A DNA stretch of 20,734 bases, from positions 1 through 20,734 of the IMG/VR virus record IMGVR_UViG_3300032241_003428; one strand, 5' to 3'. Below the pieces are notes generated by a model, which saw only the letters and a program-made list of their open reading frames with translations, did no database searches and was not told the origin of the DNA. The position numbers were made by a program, and so were the translations under genes. How positions within the stretch are numbered: position 1 is the first letter of the stretch; each line of letters opens with the position of its first letter. Positions 19,412 to 20,734 of the stretch are shown here, in pieces. Source of the stretch: a virus.

Positions 19412-19904
19412 AATCCTCGACCTGGTCAACCGCCATCCGGACGTGATCCGTGCCGTGATGGAAGGCAACGAGCAAAAGAGCGATGACCAGAAATTGCTCA
19501 CCCTCACGGTCTTCGCCGGCCAGCTCGCCGCGCTGATCCGGGATGATGGCTGGTCGCGGTCGCATCTGCGCCGGGCATTCGGATTTTGCACCGGCTGGCT
19601 GCGCGTGCTCGGCGAGGAGGACGCGGTGGCGAAGATCAGCACCGAGCGCGACCGACAGGAACGTCTTTTTCTCCAAGGCAAACATTCCTTCACCTGTGCC
19701 AGCCGGACGGCCTGTGTCACGCGCAAGCTGCGCATCCTGGTCGAGGAGATCGGCGAAGTGGCGAATGCCATCGACCAGCTCGAAATAGCCGAATCGCGCG
19801 AATCGAATGCGCTGAAGGAATGGCGGCTCAACCTCCGCATGGAAATCGTCCAGGTCGCGGCCGTGTGCGTGGCCTGGCTGGAAAGCTTCGAGGTGCCGGC
19901 ATGA
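19398..19904 (+). CDS. MazG-like nucleotide pyrophosphohydrolase
   Basis: This 168-residue protein carries a MazG-like domain in its C-terminal half. The sequence ERDRQERLFLQGKHSF (about 83-98) resembles the N-terminus of phage MazG-like proteins. The metal-binding EExxE is E116-E117-x-x-E120 (LVEEIGEVANAI). The second motif is E149-x-x-Q152 (LRMEIVQVAAVCVAWLE), where the classical enzyme has ExxD. MazG proteins hydrolyse (d)NTPs, and in phages may affect nucleotide pools or (p)ppGpp. The first 78 residues form an additional helical domain (ILDLVNRHPDVIRAVMEGNE and so on). The start has GGAGG five bases upstream. Confidence 0.82.
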   Translation: MSRTKILDLVNRHPDVIRAVMEGNEQKSDDQKLLTLTVFAGQLAALIRDDGWSRSHLRRAFGFCTGWLRVLGEEDAVAKISTERDRQERLFLQGKHSFTCASRTACVTRKLRILVEEIGEVANAIDQLEIAESRESNALKEWRLNLRMEIVQVAAVCVAWLESFEVPA

Positions 19905-20029
19905 AAAACCTGTTCCTCAAACCCATCGGCACGATCCGCGAACTCGGCACGCCGCGTCAATGGACCGGCGACTCCATAGGTCTGCTGGCCATCGCGGCGG
20001 CAATCCTCGTCGCCTTGATCGTCCTCTGA
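19901..20029 (+). CDS. Small C-terminally anchored membrane protein, 42 residues
   Basis: ATG 19901 overlaps the MazG-like gene's TGA (ATGA), with GAGGTG upstream. The product is MKNLFLKPIGTIRELGTPRQ followed by WTGDSIGLLAIAAAILVALI and VL, so the last 17-18 residues are a hydrophobic helix and the protein should be tail-anchored. No family is recognised. The coupled start and clear membrane segment support a real gene despite its size. Confidence 0.7.
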   Translation: MKNLFLKPIGTIRELGTPRQWTGDSIGLLAIAAAILVALIVL

Positions 20030-20065
20030 AATTTTAAACCACAACCACAAACGAAAGATAAAAAA

Positions 20066-20623
20066 ATGATAATGCTCAATGAAACCGGCGGCGGTGATTC
20101 CCAGGACTTCGCCCGCTTTGTCGAACTGCAACAGAAACACACACAGCTATCCAACCAGCTCGAAGCGTTGGAGGTGAAGATGAACGAATCCGCGAACAAG
20201 GCGGCTACGGCCGGCGCGGAAGATTACGTCGTGATCCACGAGGAGCTATCCAAACTGGACACGGAATTGAAGTCGCTGTTCGAGCGGCATCCGGAGTGGC
20301 GCGGTGAAAAGAAGAGCGTCGGCACGCCCTTCGGATCGGTCGAGCAACGCACGGCCACGGAGCTACAGGTCGAGAATCCGGCGCAGACCGTCGCGCTGAT
20401 CGAGTTGACGGGCAAGACCAAGAAGGGATTCGATGCGGAATCGTTCCTGCATATCAGCAAGGAACCGAACCTGGAAGCGTTGGAGCAGCTCGGCGATGAA
20501 GCGCTGGCCGAAATCGGTGTGAAGCGCGTACGCACCGAGCGCATCACTGTAAAGCCGGCCAAGGTCAGCGTGGCCAAGGCGGTGAAGGCGGCTAAGAAGA
20601 CCCGGACGGAAGTGCAATCATGA
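20066..20623 (+). CDS. gam: Gam-like host-nuclease inhibitor / DNA-end protector
   Basis: This 185-residue protein resembles Mu Gam, which binds double-stranded DNA ends and protects them from RecBCD-type exonucleases. Residues about 15-85 form a long coiled coil (FVELQQKHTQLSNQLEALEV ... LSKLDTELKSLFERHPEW). The Gam-like core follows, with KSVGTPFGSVEQRTATELQV (about 87-106), a helix near 130 (DAESFLHISKEPNLEALEQL), GDEALAEIGVKRVRTERITV and a Lys-rich tail. The ATG is preceded by an A-rich gataaaaaa and no Shine-Dalgarno sequence; a second in-frame ATG (codon 3) is also possible. It is in the early operon after A and B, as in Mu, and ends with an ATGA overlap. Confidence 0.85.
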   Translation: MIMLNETGGGDSQDFARFVELQQKHTQLSNQLEALEVKMNESANKAATAGAEDYVVIHEELSKLDTELKSLFERHPEWRGEKKSVGTPFGSVEQRTATELQVENPAQTVALIELTGKTKKGFDAESFLHISKEPNLEALEQLGDEALAEIGVKRVRTERITVKPAKVSVAKAVKAAKKTRTEVQS

Positions 20624-20734
20624 AATTTGAACTCAAGGATTGGACGAACGGTAAGATTGTCCTGACCATTGAAGGTGACGACTGGAAGCTGGCGTTCACC
20701 GCCGCCATCAAGGCCGGCATTGAATTCCGGTGGA
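20620..20734 (+). CDS. Partial early gene at right edge, possible pentapeptide-repeat-type phage protein
   Basis: ATG 20620 overlaps the Gam stop codon. Only about 38 residues are visible, beginning MKFELKDWTNGKIVLTIEGD and continuing DWKLAFTAAIKAGIEFRW. Many Mu-like phages have, in this region, small proteins that start with a similar MKFE-type strand segment and continue into pentapeptide repeats. I remember this only as a general pattern, and no repeat is present in the visible part. The identity therefore remains open. Confidence 0.6.
   Translation, partial: MKFELKDWTNGKIVLTIEGDDWKLAFTAAIKAGIEFRW

Noticed and set aside
1-20734. tRNA genes, rRNA, CRISPR arrays, insertion sequences
   Set aside because: No cloverleaf-like sequences, regularly spaced repeats or IS-type transposase with terminal inverted repeats were found by eye.

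Overview
The window is most of a temperate, transposable (Mu-type) phage or prophage built around a divergent regulatory switch near position 12,360-12,400. Everything left of the switch except one small convergent frame reads leftward (head, packaging, lysis and accessory genes). Everything right of it reads rightward (early control, transposition and replication-support genes). No host housekeeping gene, tRNA, rRNA or CRISPR array is visible, and neither phage end is recognisable, so the element continues past both edges. The DNA is GC-rich. A Verrucomicrobiota-like host is my guess, from general protein style and the frequent A-rich starts without a Shine-Dalgarno sequence. It is an impression, not a demonstrated assignment.

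Late arm, in order of transcription (right to left): a lipoprotein (10259-10642), a structured leader with a possible 24-codon ORF, a class 3 lipase (9376-10125), a membrane/coiled-coil protein (8957-9379), a small protein (8703-8960), a probable small terminase (8011-8685), a Mu gp28-like large terminase (6677-8014), a 61-residue coupled gene (6495-6680), a portal fused to a MuF head-morphogenesis domain (4201-6498), a 71-residue basic protein, a prohead serine protease (3300-3992), an HK97-fold major capsid protein (1904-3289), an unusual protein with an internal signal-peptide-like segment (989-1864), a possible 50-residue gene, a head-tail connector candidate (153-824), and the start of a further gene (1-156). 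Most neighbours overlap by four bases (ATGA/GTGA), which indicates a translationally coupled operon.

Between the late arm and the repressor is an accessory cassette: a lipoprotein (11361-11672) and a cysteine-rich zinc-ribbon protein (10959-11357), closed by a rho-independent terminator (10866-10902).

Early arm: an XRE-type repressor (leftward, 11895-12359) faces a Ner/Cro-like regulator (12401-12625). Small proteins, an excisionase-like double winged-helix protein, a DUF3102-like protein, a MuA-like transposase (14898-17144), a winged-helix-like protein, a MuB-like ATPase (17601-18572), more small proteins, a MazG-like protein (19398-19904), a Gam-like DNA-end protector (20066-20623) and the start of another gene follow.

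The most unusual signal is a set of four perfect 15-bp palindromes in the early operon. Each starts at the first base after a stop codon, has 7-bp arms around one central G, and is followed by a short C-rich tail. In two cases an ATG follows exactly eight bases later with no Shine-Dalgarno sequence. The arms differ between copies but stay perfectly complementary, so pairing or dyad symmetry is what is conserved. They may mark a stop/restart translation element, a repeated operator or a small dispersed repeat.
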